Shown here: piece by piece, positions 1-6,952 of the stretch
How positions within the stretch are numbered: position 1 is the first letter of the stretch
How the letters are laid out: every line of letters starts with the position of its first letter
NCBI GenBank assembly: GCA_023228705.1
Contig: JALOAS010000053.1
Span: 1-22,405, forward strand
Source: Ottowia sp.
GTDB lineage: Bacteria; Pseudomonadota; Gammaproteobacteria; Burkholderiales; Burkholderiaceae_C
Length of the DNA: 22,405 nucleotides
Reading direction: 5' to 3'
Notes under the pieces: model-generated
What the model was told of the DNA's origin: nothing
The model's input: the letters and a program-made list of their open reading frames with translations, nothing else
The model's database searches: none
Program-made: the position numbers and the translations under genes

Positions 1-98
1 TTGAGCGTTGAGCGTTGAGCGTTGAGCGTTGAGCGTTGAGCGTTGAGCGTTGAGCGTTGAGCGTTGAGCGTTGAGCGTTGAGCGTTGAGCGTTGGGCG
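1..98. repeat. 7-bp tandem repeat (TTGAGCG)n
   Basis: Thirteen exact copies of the heptamer TTGAGCG run from the first base to 91, followed by one variant unit, TTGGGCG (92-98). The array is cut by the window start, so its full length is unknown. No convincing gene reads through it: period 7 would force a frame that repeats every 21 bases. This is a variable-number microsatellite in a non-coding stretch. Confidence 0.95.
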
Positions 99-348
99 TG
101 GTGGGTTCACGTTGGACGCTGAACGCTTGACGCCCAACCTTCATCAGCCGCCGCAGGCGGCGATCATCCGAGGCCCCAAGGGCCGAGATCATCTGTCATC
201 CGGACAGGTTGAGCGTTGGGCGTGGTGGGTTCACGTTGGACGCTGGACGCTGGACGCCAAACCTTTCATCAGCCGCCAAAGGCGGCTTTCATACAAGGCC
301 CGCACGGGCCGAGGTCATCTGTCATCTGTCATCTGTCATCTGTCATCC
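85..348. repeat. Duplicated intergenic block with hairpins and heptamers
   Basis: Two diverged copies of a block of about 124 bp lie head to tail, at 85-208 and from 209 on. They are identical for about 37 bases at 85-121 and 209-245. Each copy then carries a GC hairpin (GCCGCC-GCA-GGCGGC at 147-161; GCCGCC-AAA-GGCGGC at 272-286), a second hairpin (172-184; GGCCCG-CA-CGGGCC at 297-310) and a GTCATC motif. The second copy also holds three TGGACGC units (237-257) and five GTCATCT-type units (314-348). GTTGGGCGT (91-99) is an inverted match to ACGCCCAAC near 130. I see no coding potential in 1-395. Confidence 0.85.
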
Positions 349-395
349 AGAGCGGGGAATCGCGGCGAGGGCGTCGCTCCCACTGCGCAACAGAG

Positions 396-845
396 CTATG
401 CCTCGACCACCTCAAAGGATGTGGTGATCTGGGCGGTCTTGCCCAGCATGACCGACGCCGAGCAGTACTTGTCGTGGCTGAGTGCAATGGCGCGCTTGAC
501 CGCGTCGGGCGGGATCCCGCTGCCCTGCACGATGAAGTGCATGTGGATGCGGGTGAAGACGCGGGGTGGCTCGGCGGCGCGCTCGCTGCTGAGCTGGACG
601 CTGCAGCCGCGCACGTCGTGGCGGCCGCGGCGCAGGATCATGACGACGTCGTAGGCGCTGCAGCCGCCGGTGCCGGCCAGCACGGTTTCCATGGGCCGCG
701 GCGCCAGGTTCTGGCCGCCTTTTTGCGGCGCGGCGGCATCAGGCGCGCCGTCCATGGCCAGCACGTGACCGGAGCCGGTTTCAGCAACAAAGCCCATGGC
801 AGAGCGGGCCCCGGTGGCGCCGGTCCAGGTGACGGTGCATTCCAT
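396..845 (-). CDS. OsmC family protein, YhfA type
   Basis: The 149-aa product is a small OsmC/Ohr-superfamily protein. It matches my recollection of E. coli YhfA along nearly its whole length, including the PMETVLAGTGGCSAYDV block, the SSERAAEPPRVFT block and KYCSAS. The two conserved cysteines of the fold are present (C62 in GGCS and C128 in KYCS). In OsmC and Ohr such a pair reduces organic hydroperoxides; the substrate of the YhfA branch is not settled, so I claim only cytoplasmic thiol-dependent redox function. I chose the ATG at 845 because homology begins at MECTVTW. A longer frame to 1019 would add 58 unrelated residues and run into the intergenic RNA candidate. The ribosome binding site is weak. 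It diverges from ilvA. Confidence 0.85.
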   Translation of the reverse strand: MECTVTWTGATGARSAMGFVAETGSGHVLAMDGAPDAAAPQKGGQNLAPRPMETVLAGTGGCSAYDVVMILRRGRHDVRGCSVQLSSERAAEPPRVFTRIHMHFIVQGSGIPPDAVKRAIALSHDKYCSASVMLGKTAQITTSFEVVEA

Positions 846-906
846 GCGAATTTGCCTTGGTACGGAAGTGGGGTTGGAAAGGGGTTGCTGCAGCGCAACA
901 AAAGAC

Positions 907-935
907 TTGTCGTGTCCGGCCTGCCAGCCTATAGT
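907..935 (+). promoter_or_regulatory. Sigma70-like promoter upstream of ilvA
   Basis: A -35-like TTGTCG (907-912) and a -10-like TATAGT (930-935) are separated by exactly 17 bp. This predicts a start near 942. The hexamers match the consensus at 4 of 6 (TTGTCG against TTGACA) and 5 of 6 (TATAGT against TATAAT). It is the only obvious promoter for ilvA and also for the terminated short transcript described next. Confidence 0.5.
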
Positions 936-941
936 AACCGC

Positions 942-1036
942 ATGCTGGCACACGGGCCGGCGTCCGTTGTCTCCTCCACCCCTTTTGTCAGAAAAGGTGG
1001 TTTCAAGCCCCGGGCTCACGCTGCGGGGCTTTTTTT
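942..1036 (+). ncRNA. Candidate small RNA or ilvA leader
   Basis: The promoter at 907-935 and the terminator at 1006-1036 bracket a region of about 95 nt. It contains one further stem-loop (CCACC at 976-980 pairing with GGTGG at 996-1000, continued by TTTT/AAAA, loop GTCAG). A short frame from 941 runs through it but has no run of Ile, Val, Leu or Thr codons, so a classical ribosome-stalling attenuator is not evident. It could be a free small RNA or a terminated 5' leader of ilvA, whose start is 79 nt beyond the T tract. The RNA is inferred; only its boundaries are visible. Confidence 0.4.
1006..1036 (+). terminator. Rho-independent terminator before ilvA
   Basis: A perfect 7-bp stem AGCCCCG (1006-1012) / CGGGGCT (1024-1030) with an 11-nt loop is followed by seven T (1030-1036). 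The orientation is plus strand. No plus-strand protein gene lies upstream within the window, so it ends either a short RNA or a leader of ilvA. Confidence 0.75.
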
Positions 1037-1114
1037 CATGCGCCGCGGCAGATCCATGCGCCCGCCTGCGGTTTCCTTATGATGGTGCGTTTTTGCCACC
1101 GCCACCGCATTGCC

Positions 1115-2701
1115 ATGTCCAGCCCCGAATCTACCGTCCAGCCGCTGACCTCGACCGACTACCTGAAGCAGGTGCTGACGGCGCGGGTGTACGACGTGGC
1201 CATAGAGTCCGACCTGACACCGGCCAGGGTATTGAGCAGGCGCCTGCACAACACGGTGCTGCTCAAGCGCGAGGACCAGCAGGCGGTGTTCTCGTTCAAG
1301 CTGCGTGGCGCGTACAACAAGATGGCGCACCTGTCGGCCGAGCAGCTTGAAAAGGGCGTGATCTGCGCCAGTGCCGGCAACCACGCACAGGGCGTGGCGC
1401 TTGCGGCGCGGCGCATGGGCACGCGCGCGGTGATCGTCATGCCGACGACGACGCCGCAGGTCAAGGTCGACGCCGTGGAGGCGCTGGGCGGCGAGGTGGA
1501 GCTGGCGGGCGACAGCTATTCGGACGCGTATGCCCGCGCCGTCCAACTGCAGCAGGCTCAAGGCCTCACCTTTGTGCACCCTTTTGACGATCCGCTGGTG
1601 ATTGCCGGCCAGGGCACCATCGCGATGGAAATCCTGCGCCAGCAGCAGGGGCCGCTGGACGCGGTTTTTGTACCCATAGGTGGCGGCGGCCTGATCAGCG
1701 GCGTGGCGGGCTACATCAAGGCGGTGCGTCCGGAAGTGAAGATCATCGGCGTGCAGATGAACGACTCCAGCGCCATGGCGCAGTCGGTGCATGCCGGCGA
1801 GAGGCTGGCGCTGGCCGACGTGGGGCTGTTTGCCGACGGCACGGCGGTCAAGCAGGTGGGCGAAGAGACGCTGCGCATTGCGCGTGAGCTGGTCGATGAA
1901 TTTGTCCTGGTCAGCACCGACGGCGTGTGCGCGGCGATCAAGGACGTGTTCATCGATACGCGCAGCATCATCGAGCCGTCGGGCGCGATGTCCGTGGCCG
2001 CGGTGAAACAATACGTGGCGGAGCATGACACCCGCGGCGAAACGTACGTGGCCATCCTGTCCGGCGCCAACATGAACTTCGAGCGCCTGCGCTTTGTGGC
2101 CGAGCGCGCCGAGGTGGGCGAGGAGCGCGAGGCGCTGCTGGCCGTGACCATTCCCGAGGAGCGCGGCAGCTTCCGCCGCTTTTGCGACGTCATCGGCCAG
2201 CTGCCCAACGGGCCACGCAGCGTGACCGAGTTCAATTACCGCATCAGCGATGCGCTGGATACGGGACAGGCGCACGTGTTCGTGGGCCTGACCACGGCCA
2301 GCCGCGGTGAATCACCATACCTGGCCGAGGCGTTCCAGCGCGCCGGCTTCAGCGCGCTGGACCTGACGCACGACGAACTGGCCAAGGAGCATTTGCGCTA
2401 CATGATAGGCGGGCGCTCGCCGCTGGCGCGCAACGAGCGGCTGCTGCGCTTCATCTTCCCGGAAAAGCCCGGTGCGCTGGTGAAATTTTTGGGCCTGATG
2501 AAGCCGGGCTGGAACATCTCGCTGTTCCACTACCGCAACCATGGCGCGGATTACGGGCAGATCCTGGTCGGCATGCAGGTGCCGCCGCAGGAGGACGCCG
2601 CGTTCCAGCGTTTCCTGGTGGAACTGGACTACCCCTGGGTCGAGGAAACGGCAAACCCGGCGTACTGGCTGTTCCTGCGCGAAGGCGAGCCGGCAACGTA
2701 A
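1115..2701 (+). CDS. ilvA: Threonine ammonia-lyase, biosynthetic
   Basis: The product (528 aa; E. coli IlvA is about 514) deaminates L-threonine to 2-oxobutanoate, the first step of isoleucine synthesis. It uses pyridoxal phosphate in the cytoplasm. The fold-type II PLP domain covers about residues 1-330. It has the Schiff-base lysine K62 in FSFKLRGAYNK, the SAGNHAQG loop near residue 88 and the PLP-phosphate glycine loop PIGGGGL. Two ACT-like repeats follow (about 340-420 and 430-520), the second with NISLFHYRNHGAD; these bind Ile and Val for feedback control. I took the ATG at 1115 because homology starts soon after. An in-frame ATG at 1079 adds 12 residues, and neither start has a clear ribosome binding site. 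A terminator lies just upstream, so transcription may be attenuated. Confidence 0.95.
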   Translation: MSSPESTVQPLTSTDYLKQVLTARVYDVAIESDLTPARVLSRRLHNTVLLKREDQQAVFSFKLRGAYNKMAHLSAEQLEKGVICASAGNHAQGVALAARRMGTRAVIVMPTTTPQVKVDAVEALGGEVELAGDSYSDAYARAVQLQQAQGLTFVHPFDDPLVIAGQGTIAMEILRQQQGPLDAVFVPIGGGGLISGVAGYIKAVRPEVKIIGVQMNDSSAMAQSVHAGERLALADVGLFADGTAVKQVGEETLRIARELVDEFVLVSTDGVCAAIKDVFIDTRSIIEPSGAMSVAAVKQYVAEHDTRGETYVAILSGANMNFERLRFVAERAEVGEEREALLAVTIPEERGSFRRFCDVIGQLPNGPRSVTEFNYRISDALDTGQAHVFVGLTTASRGESPYLAEAFQRAGFSALDLTHDELAKEHLRYMIGGRSPLARNERLLRFIFPEKPGALVKFLGLMKPGWNISLFHYRNHGADYGQILVGMQVPPQEDAAFQRFLVELDYPWVEETANPAYWLFLREGEPAT

Positions 2702-2716
2702 GAGGCGCCACGGCCC

Positions 2717-2751
2717 CCTGCGCCATCGGCCACGTGCGCAGCGGGCGCAGG
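2717..2751. terminator. Hairpin between convergent ilvA and gspC
   Basis: A perfect 8-bp stem CCTGCGCC (2717-2724) / GGCGCAGG (2744-2751) with a 19-nt loop sits in the 58-bp gap between the two convergent genes. It lacks a T tract on either side, so it would be a weak or Rho-assisted stop. Confidence 0.35.
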
Positions 2752-2759
2752 TCCCGGGC

Positions 2760-3350
2760 CTACCGGTCGGGTCTGGCGGCACGCTGCAGCAGGCGCGTGC
2801 GGCGCTCGCTGGCGCGGCGCGCCGCGTCATCGGGCGTTGCGCCAGCGCCCGCCCGGCCTGCCGGACCTCGCTCGGGCGCCACGGCATCGCCGGCACGCGA
2901 GCGTTCTTCCATGGACGGCATGTGCAGCTCCATCTGCTCGTCGCCGGCGGCAAACACGGCCGAATGCGGCGCCACCGCCTGCAAGACCCAGGCACCGCCC
3001 AGGCCAGCCGGCGCCTGACCGACGCGCACCGGCCGCGCCGGCGCATCGTCCACGCTGACCAGCACGGCGCCACCGGCGCCCTGCGTGATCACGCCCAGCA
3101 GGCGCAGCTGGCCCGCCGTTGCCGTGTCGGTCGCCTGTGGCGCCTGCGGCCCGGCTGCGCCCAGTGCGCGCGCCACCCGTTGCACGTCAACGGAGCCGGC
3201 CAGCGCAACAACATCGTCCACGCCGCTGCCCGCTGCCATGCGCGGCGGGCGCTGCAGCGCCCAGAAAACGGCGCTGCCAGCCACCAGCGCCCAAACGGCA
3301 AAGGTCAGCAGGCGTGCGCCCCAGCGGGAAGAAGAACTGCGAAAATACAT
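2760..3350 (-). CDS. gspC: Type II secretion inner-membrane protein GspC
   Basis: GspC links the inner-membrane platform to the secretin GspD. The 196-aa product has a short cytoplasmic N-terminus, one membrane segment at about residues 14-32 (LLTFAVWALVAGSAVFWAL) and a periplasmic homology region at about 70-140 (QLRLLGVITQGAGGAVLVSV, then VGQAPAGLGGAWVLQAV). The tail is rich in Arg and Ala with no PDZ or coiled-coil domain that I can see, so this is a short-type GspC. The ATG at 3350 puts the membrane helix at the usual distance; the upstream extension in the open frame is not GspC-like. It is transcribed divergently from gspG, away from the rest of the gsp operon. The call rests on the homology-region pattern and context. 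Confidence 0.8.
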   Translation of the reverse strand: MYFRSSSSRWGARLLTFAVWALVAGSAVFWALQRPPRMAAGSGVDDVVALAGSVDVQRVARALGAAGPQAPQATDTATAGQLRLLGVITQGAGGAVLVSVDDAPARPVRVGQAPAGLGGAWVLQAVAPHSAVFAAGDEQMELHMPSMEERSRAGDAVAPERGPAGRAGAGATPDDAARRASERRTRLLQRAARPDR

Positions 3351-3458
3351 GCTGCCGATTATGATGCCAAGTTCCGCCCAAGCCGCTGCGCATCCGGACT
3401 TGCGGAAAAAGCAATGGCCCAGCGGCTGGCAGACAAGCACCCGACACGCCCAGACCCC

Positions 3459-3947
3459 ATGATCCCGGACCTGAAGAACAGCGATTTGCTCCCCCTGAGA
3501 GGCCGCCAGCGCGAGCCTGGCAAGGCTGTGCCTGCGCGGCGCGGACGTGGCTTCACGCTGATCGAGCTGATGGTGGTGCTGGTCATCATCGGCGTGCTGG
3601 CAGCGCTCATCGTTCCCAACGTGCTGGGACGTGCGGACGAGGCCAAGATCACCGGCGCGCGCACCGACATCCAGACCCTGCGGCAGGCACTCAAGCTATA
3701 CAAGCTGGACAACAACCAGTACCCGACCCAGGAACAGGGGCTGGCAGCGCTGGTGCGGCGTCCCGACAGCGGGCCGCAGCCACGCAACTGGAAGCCCTAC
3801 CTGGAGAAGCTGCCCAACGACCCCTGGGGCAACGCGTATCAGTACCTGAACCCGGGTATAGGCAACGACGTGGACGTGATGAGCTTTGGTGCAGACGGTG
3901 TCTCAGGTGGCGAGGGCAACAACGCCGATATTGGCAGCTGGCAGTAA
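3459..3947 (+). CDS. gspG: Major pseudopilin GspG
   Basis: GspG is the main subunit of the periplasmic pseudopilus that pushes substrates through the secretin. The prepilin peptidase site is RGRG/FTLIELMVVL, with cleavage after G31 and the conserved Glu at +5 (E36). The hydrophobic helix is about 32-52. The C-terminal block NDPWGNAYQYLNPG followed by SFGADGVSGGEGNNADIG is the calcium-binding loop typical of GspG. The mature length of about 131 aa is normal. The leader from the ATG at 3459 is 31 aa, longer than most; TTG at 3487 would shorten it. It is the first gene of the plus-strand gsp operon, divergent from gspC across about 108 bp. Confidence 0.95.
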   Translation: MIPDLKNSDLLPLRGRQREPGKAVPARRGRGFTLIELMVVLVIIGVLAALIVPNVLGRADEAKITGARTDIQTLRQALKLYKLDNNQYPTQEQGLAALVRRPDSGPQPRNWKPYLEKLPNDPWGNAYQYLNPGIGNDVDVMSFGADGVSGGEGNNADIGSWQ

Positions 3948-3990
3948 CTGCCCCGCACGGCTTGCGTCAGGCGCGCGGGCCGGGCCCACC

Positions 3991-4416
3991 GTGCCAACAC
4001 GCCGCCGCGGGTTCACGCTGGTCGAGGTGCTCATGGTCGTGGCGCTGGTGGCGCTGGCATCTGCGCTGGTGAGCTTGGCGCTGCCACGGAGCAACAACGC
4101 GCTGATCCGCGACGGCGAGCGCCTGGCGGCGCTGCTGGAAGCCGCGCGCGCCAGCTCGCGCGTCACCGGCGTACCGGTGTTCTGGCACGCGACCAGCAGC
4201 GGCTTTGCGTTCGAGGGCCTGCCGGCCACCGCACCGCAGTTGCCGGGGCGCTGGCTGGATGCCGGAACCCGGGCGAACAGCTCCGCGCCAATCTGGCTCG
4301 GACCCGATCCCATCATCGCCGCGCAGCGCATCGTGCTGCACGGCCCGGGCAGCCGCCGCCGCGTCGAGGTCAGCACCGATGGCCTGCGACCATTCCATGT
4401 GCAGGTGCTGCCATGA
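3991..4416 (+). CDS. gspH: Minor pseudopilin GspH
   Basis: This is a minor pseudopilin of the T2SS tip complex. The type III signal RRRG/FTLVEVLMVVALVAL is clear, with cleavage after G7 and Glu at +5 (E12) when the GTG at 3991 is used. That start gives a normal 6-7 residue leader (141 aa in total) and leaves a 43-bp gap after gspG. The same frame is open upstream, and TTG at 3886 would overlap gspG by 62 bp with a 42-residue leader. No start has a good ribosome binding site, so the N-terminus is uncertain. The body shows the GspH pattern of a Arg/Asp-rich helix (LIRDGERLAALLEAARASSR) followed by a beta-rich C-terminus. Confidence 0.85.
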   Translation: MPTRRRGFTLVEVLMVVALVALASALVSLALPRSNNALIRDGERLAALLEAARASSRVTGVPVFWHATSSGFAFEGLPATAPQLPGRWLDAGTRANSSAPIWLGPDPIIAAQRIVLHGPGSRRRVEVSTDGLRPFHVQVLP

Positions 4417-4775
4417 GCCAAGGCACGGCAGGAGGCTTCACGCTGGTCGAGGTCATGGTGGCCCTGGCGATCACCGCCATTGCGCTCACGACCGGCATCA
4501 AGGCCACCAGCGCGCTGACCAGCAACGCCGGCCGCCAGGCGACGCTGATGCTGGCGCAGGTCTGCGCGCAGAACCGCCTGGTCGAGCTGCGCCTGGCGCG
4601 GCGGCTGCCCGGCGTGGGGGACAGCAGCAGCCGCTGCACGCAGGGCGGGCGCGAGCTGCGGGTCGAGCAACAGGTGCGCGCCACGCCCAACCCCAACTTC
4701 CAGCGGGTGGAGGTGGCCGTGATGGAAGGCGGGTACACGGTCACGCAGGTTGCCACCATCGTGGGGCGCGACTGA
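4413..4775 (+). CDS. gspI: Minor pseudopilin GspI
   Basis: The 120-aa product has a short leader cut at G8 (TAGG/FTLVEVMVALAIT), Glu at +5 (E13), and the compact size of GspI. The region with AQNRLVELRLARRLP followed by VEVAVMEGG matches the family pattern. GspI starts assembly of the GspI-J-K pseudopilus tip. Its ATG overlaps the gspH stop (ATGA), and its own TGA overlaps the gspJ start (TGATG), so translation of the three is probably coupled. Confidence 0.9.
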   Translation: MSQGTAGGFTLVEVMVALAITAIALTTGIKATSALTSNAGRQATLMLAQVCAQNRLVELRLARRLPGVGDSSSRCTQGGRELRVEQQVRATPNPNFQRVEVAVMEGGYTVTQVATIVGRD

Positions 4776-5521
4776 TGCGCCGCGCCGGCCTCCCCTTGCG
4801 TTGGTCGGAGCATGCGCACGGCGCGCGGGGCTTCACGCTGGTAGAGGTGCTGGTGGCGCTGACCATTTTGTCGGTGATTGCGGTGATGACCTGGCGCGGC
4901 ATTGCCATCATGACCGCCGCGCAACAGCGCACGCAGGCGTATACCGACGACGTGCTGGCGCTGCAGGCGGGGCTGCAGCAGTGGCAGGCGGACCTGGACG
5001 CCATGATGACCTGGCCGCAGGCGGGCGACGCGGCGGCGTCTGCCGCACGCAGCCTGGCCTGGGATGGCCGTGTGTTGCGCATCACCCGTGGCGTGACGGG
5101 AAACGCCGGCGCCGGGGTCCAGGTGGTTGCCTGGTCGCGCAGCAGCCGCAGCGGCGCCTGGCGGCGCTGGCAGTCTGCGCCGGTACGGACGCAATCGGCC
5201 TGGTATGCCGCCTGGCAGGCTGCCGAGCGCTGGGGAGAATCCGGCGCGCCCGAAGCAGGGCTGGATGGCCGCAGCGGCAGCAGCGCATCGGCAGCCGTGA
5301 CCGTTACATACGCCAGCGATTGGCGCCTGCATTACTTTCAGCGCAATGCCTGGAGCAACCCGCTGTCCAGCTCCGGCGGTGGCGGCAGCCCGGGCCAGGA
5401 TGAGCAGATGCAGGCGCTGCCTGATGCCGTGCGCCTGCTGATCAGCCTGGCGCCGGGGCAGGCCATCGCGGGCGCCATCTCGCTGGACTGGGTGCGCCCG
5501 GACCTGGGCGGTGCCCGATGA
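4775..5521 (+). CDS. gspJ: Minor pseudopilin GspJ
   Basis: This 248-aa minor pseudopilin has an 19-residue leader, cleavage after G19 (GARG/FTLVEVLVALTIL), Glu at +5 (E24) and the WRGI segment just after the helix that is common in GspJ. The C-terminal part ends in LISLAPGQAIAGAISLDWVRP. A Gly/Ser-rich loop (SSSGGGGSPG, about 195-205) looks flexible. It forms the tip complex with GspI and GspK. It starts at the TGATG overlap with gspI and ends in an ATGA overlap with gspK. Confidence 0.92.
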   Translation: MRRAGLPLRWSEHAHGARGFTLVEVLVALTILSVIAVMTWRGIAIMTAAQQRTQAYTDDVLALQAGLQQWQADLDAMMTWPQAGDAAASAARSLAWDGRVLRITRGVTGNAGAGVQVVAWSRSSRSGAWRRWQSAPVRTQSAWYAAWQAAERWGESGAPEAGLDGRSGSSASAAVTVTYASDWRLHYFQRNAWSNPLSSSGGGGSPGQDEQMQALPDAVRLLISLAPGQAIAGAISLDWVRPDLGGAR

Positions 5522-6552
5522 AGACCCCCTCCGTCATGGCAACGCAGGCAGGCTGTCGCCGCAACAACCGGGGCGCGGCGCTGCTGACCGCCATGATCAC
5601 GGTGGCGCTGGTTGCAACGATTGCCGCGTCCGCGCTGTGGCGTCAATGGCGTGGCGTGGAGATCGAGGCGGCCGAGCGGGCGCGGGTGCAGTCTTCCTGG
5701 ATACTCACCGGCGCGCTGGACTGGGGCCGGCTCATCCTGCGTGGCGACCTGTACGAGGACCGGCGCAAGTCCCAGCTGACCGACCACCTGGGCGAGCCCT
5801 GGTCGGTCCCGCTGGCGGAAGCCCGCCTGTCCACGTTCCTGTCGGCCGGCGACGCCTCTTCGGTATCGATCAACCGCGACGCTTTCCTGACCGGACAGAT
5901 CATCGACCTGCAATCGCGGCTGAACCTCATGAACCTAACGGCGGGCGACGGCGGCAGCGCATGGCTTCGCTTTGGCCGTCTGTTTGACCTGCTGCACCTG
6001 CCCCGGCGCGAGCTGGACACCCTGCAAAGGCAGCTGCTGCAGGCGCACGACGCCATGCAGAAACCGCCGGGCAGTGGCGGCAGCGCACCGCTGCTGCCCA
6101 CGCGCTTCGAACAGCTGGCCTGGCTGGACGTCAGCGACGCCACGCTGGCGGCGCTGCGCCCCTACGCAACGCTGCTGCCGCTGCGGCAAGCGGGCGCCAC
6201 ACCCGTCAACCTCAACACCGCAACGGCCGAAGTCATTTATGCCGCGATTCCGGAGCTGGACCTGGCCACGGCGCAGCGCCTGGTGATCCTGCGCAAGCAA
6301 GACCCGTTCCGGTCGGCGCAGCAGGCGCTGGCCGCAGTGGGGCACGGCGACGCCGATCCGTCCTGGGCCAGCGTATCCAGCGCGTTCTTCGAGATCCGCG
6401 GCCGCCTGCGGCTGGACGACGTGACGCTGGAAGAGGCAGCCGTCGTCCGGCGCCAGGGCCAGAGCGGCAGCCGCGGCATCAGCGTGACGCCGCTGTGGCG
6501 CCAGCGCAGCACGCTGACGCAGGCGCCGGGCGAGCTGGTACCGCAGCAATGA
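5518..6552 (+). CDS. gspK: Minor pseudopilin GspK
   Basis: The 344-aa product is the large tip pseudopilin GspK. The processing site is NNRG/AALLTAMITVALVAT, with cleavage after G19. Position +5 is Thr rather than Glu, the known hallmark of GspK. The C-terminal half carries the helix-hairpin-helix-like segment VNLNTATAEVIYAAIPELD, with QDPFRSAQQALAAVG after it. The ATG overlaps the gspJ stop as ATGA. Unlike the genes before it, it does not overlap its downstream neighbour: 396 bp separate it from gspL. Confidence 0.93.
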   Translation: MKTPSVMATQAGCRRNNRGAALLTAMITVALVATIAASALWRQWRGVEIEAAERARVQSSWILTGALDWGRLILRGDLYEDRRKSQLTDHLGEPWSVPLAEARLSTFLSAGDASSVSINRDAFLTGQIIDLQSRLNLMNLTAGDGGSAWLRFGRLFDLLHLPRRELDTLQRQLLQAHDAMQKPPGSGGSAPLLPTRFEQLAWLDVSDATLAALRPYATLLPLRQAGATPVNLNTATAEVIYAAIPELDLATAQRLVILRKQDPFRSAQQALAAVGHGDADPSWASVSSAFFEIRGRLRLDDVTLEEAAVVRRQGQSGSRGISVTPLWRQRSTLTQAPGELVPQQ

Positions 6553-6948
6553 GCCGGCACCTTGCGCTGCCAGCGGCACGGCAATTGAACCTGGAATCCG
6601 CGCCACGGCCTCGGACCCCGTGCGCAACGACGACAATCATCCCCGCTGCTCCGGTGCGCAGCCCCATCCGCACGCCACGCAGCCCGCGCTCTAGAATCAG
6701 CGCGTGACCTCCACCGGATTTACAGGTCCCTGCTTCAAGGCCGCGCTTCATTCGAGTCCGCCTCCACCTGTCATGAGCCCAACCCAAGTGCCTGGCGCCT
6801 GTCCATGCCCGGCTTGCCCTGCGGCAGCATCCTGCTCCGCCCGTGCCGCCCTGCCGTGCTGCCCAGTCACGGCGCGTGACCGGTTTTGCGTTGCCTTGCG
6901 GGCGCATGGCCGCCATGGCAGGTGCACCCTGCCGGGACAACCCCGGCC
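6553..6948. other. 396-bp gap inside the gsp operon
   Basis: This gap breaks an otherwise tightly packed operon between gspK and gspL. A -10-like TAGAAT (6692-6697) lies exactly six bases before a GTG (6704) that opens an 82-codon frame ending in an ATGA overlap with gspL. No convincing -35 element lies 17 bp upstream. The rest is GC-rich with no strong hairpin and a poor T tract. It may hold an internal promoter for gspLMNDE. Confidence 0.5.
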
Positions 6949-6952
6949 ATGA
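6704..6952 (+). CDS. Possible small Cys/Pro-rich ORF before gspL
   Basis: An 82-codon frame starts at GTG 6704 and its TGA overlaps the gspL ATG (ATGA). The peptide has eight or so cysteines in its middle (PGACPCPACPAAASC) and many prolines, with no signal peptide or domain I recognise. In favour are the -10-like TAGAAT six bases upstream (a leaderless arrangement) and the overlap with gspL. Against it are the composition, which is what GC-rich non-coding DNA gives, and the lack of a ribosome binding site. I think it is more likely non-coding than real. Confidence 0.2.
   Translation: MTSTGFTGPCFKAALHSSPPPPVMSPTQVPGACPCPACPAAASCSARAALPCCPVTARDRFCVALRAHGRHGRCTLPGQPRP

Noticed and set aside
1..348. 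CRISPR-like array from the many short repeats
   Set aside because: The repeats are 7-bp tandem units without spacers, and the larger block is only duplicated once; no cas genes are near.
216..1082. Long plus-strand reading frame across the yhfA region
   Set aside because: It runs antisense to a clear OsmC-family gene and its translation has no recognisable pattern.
1016..2275. 419-codon minus-strand frame opposite ilvA
   Set aside because: It is the shadow of a GC-rich gene; the ilvA protein on the other strand is unmistakable and this translation is His/Arg-rich filler.
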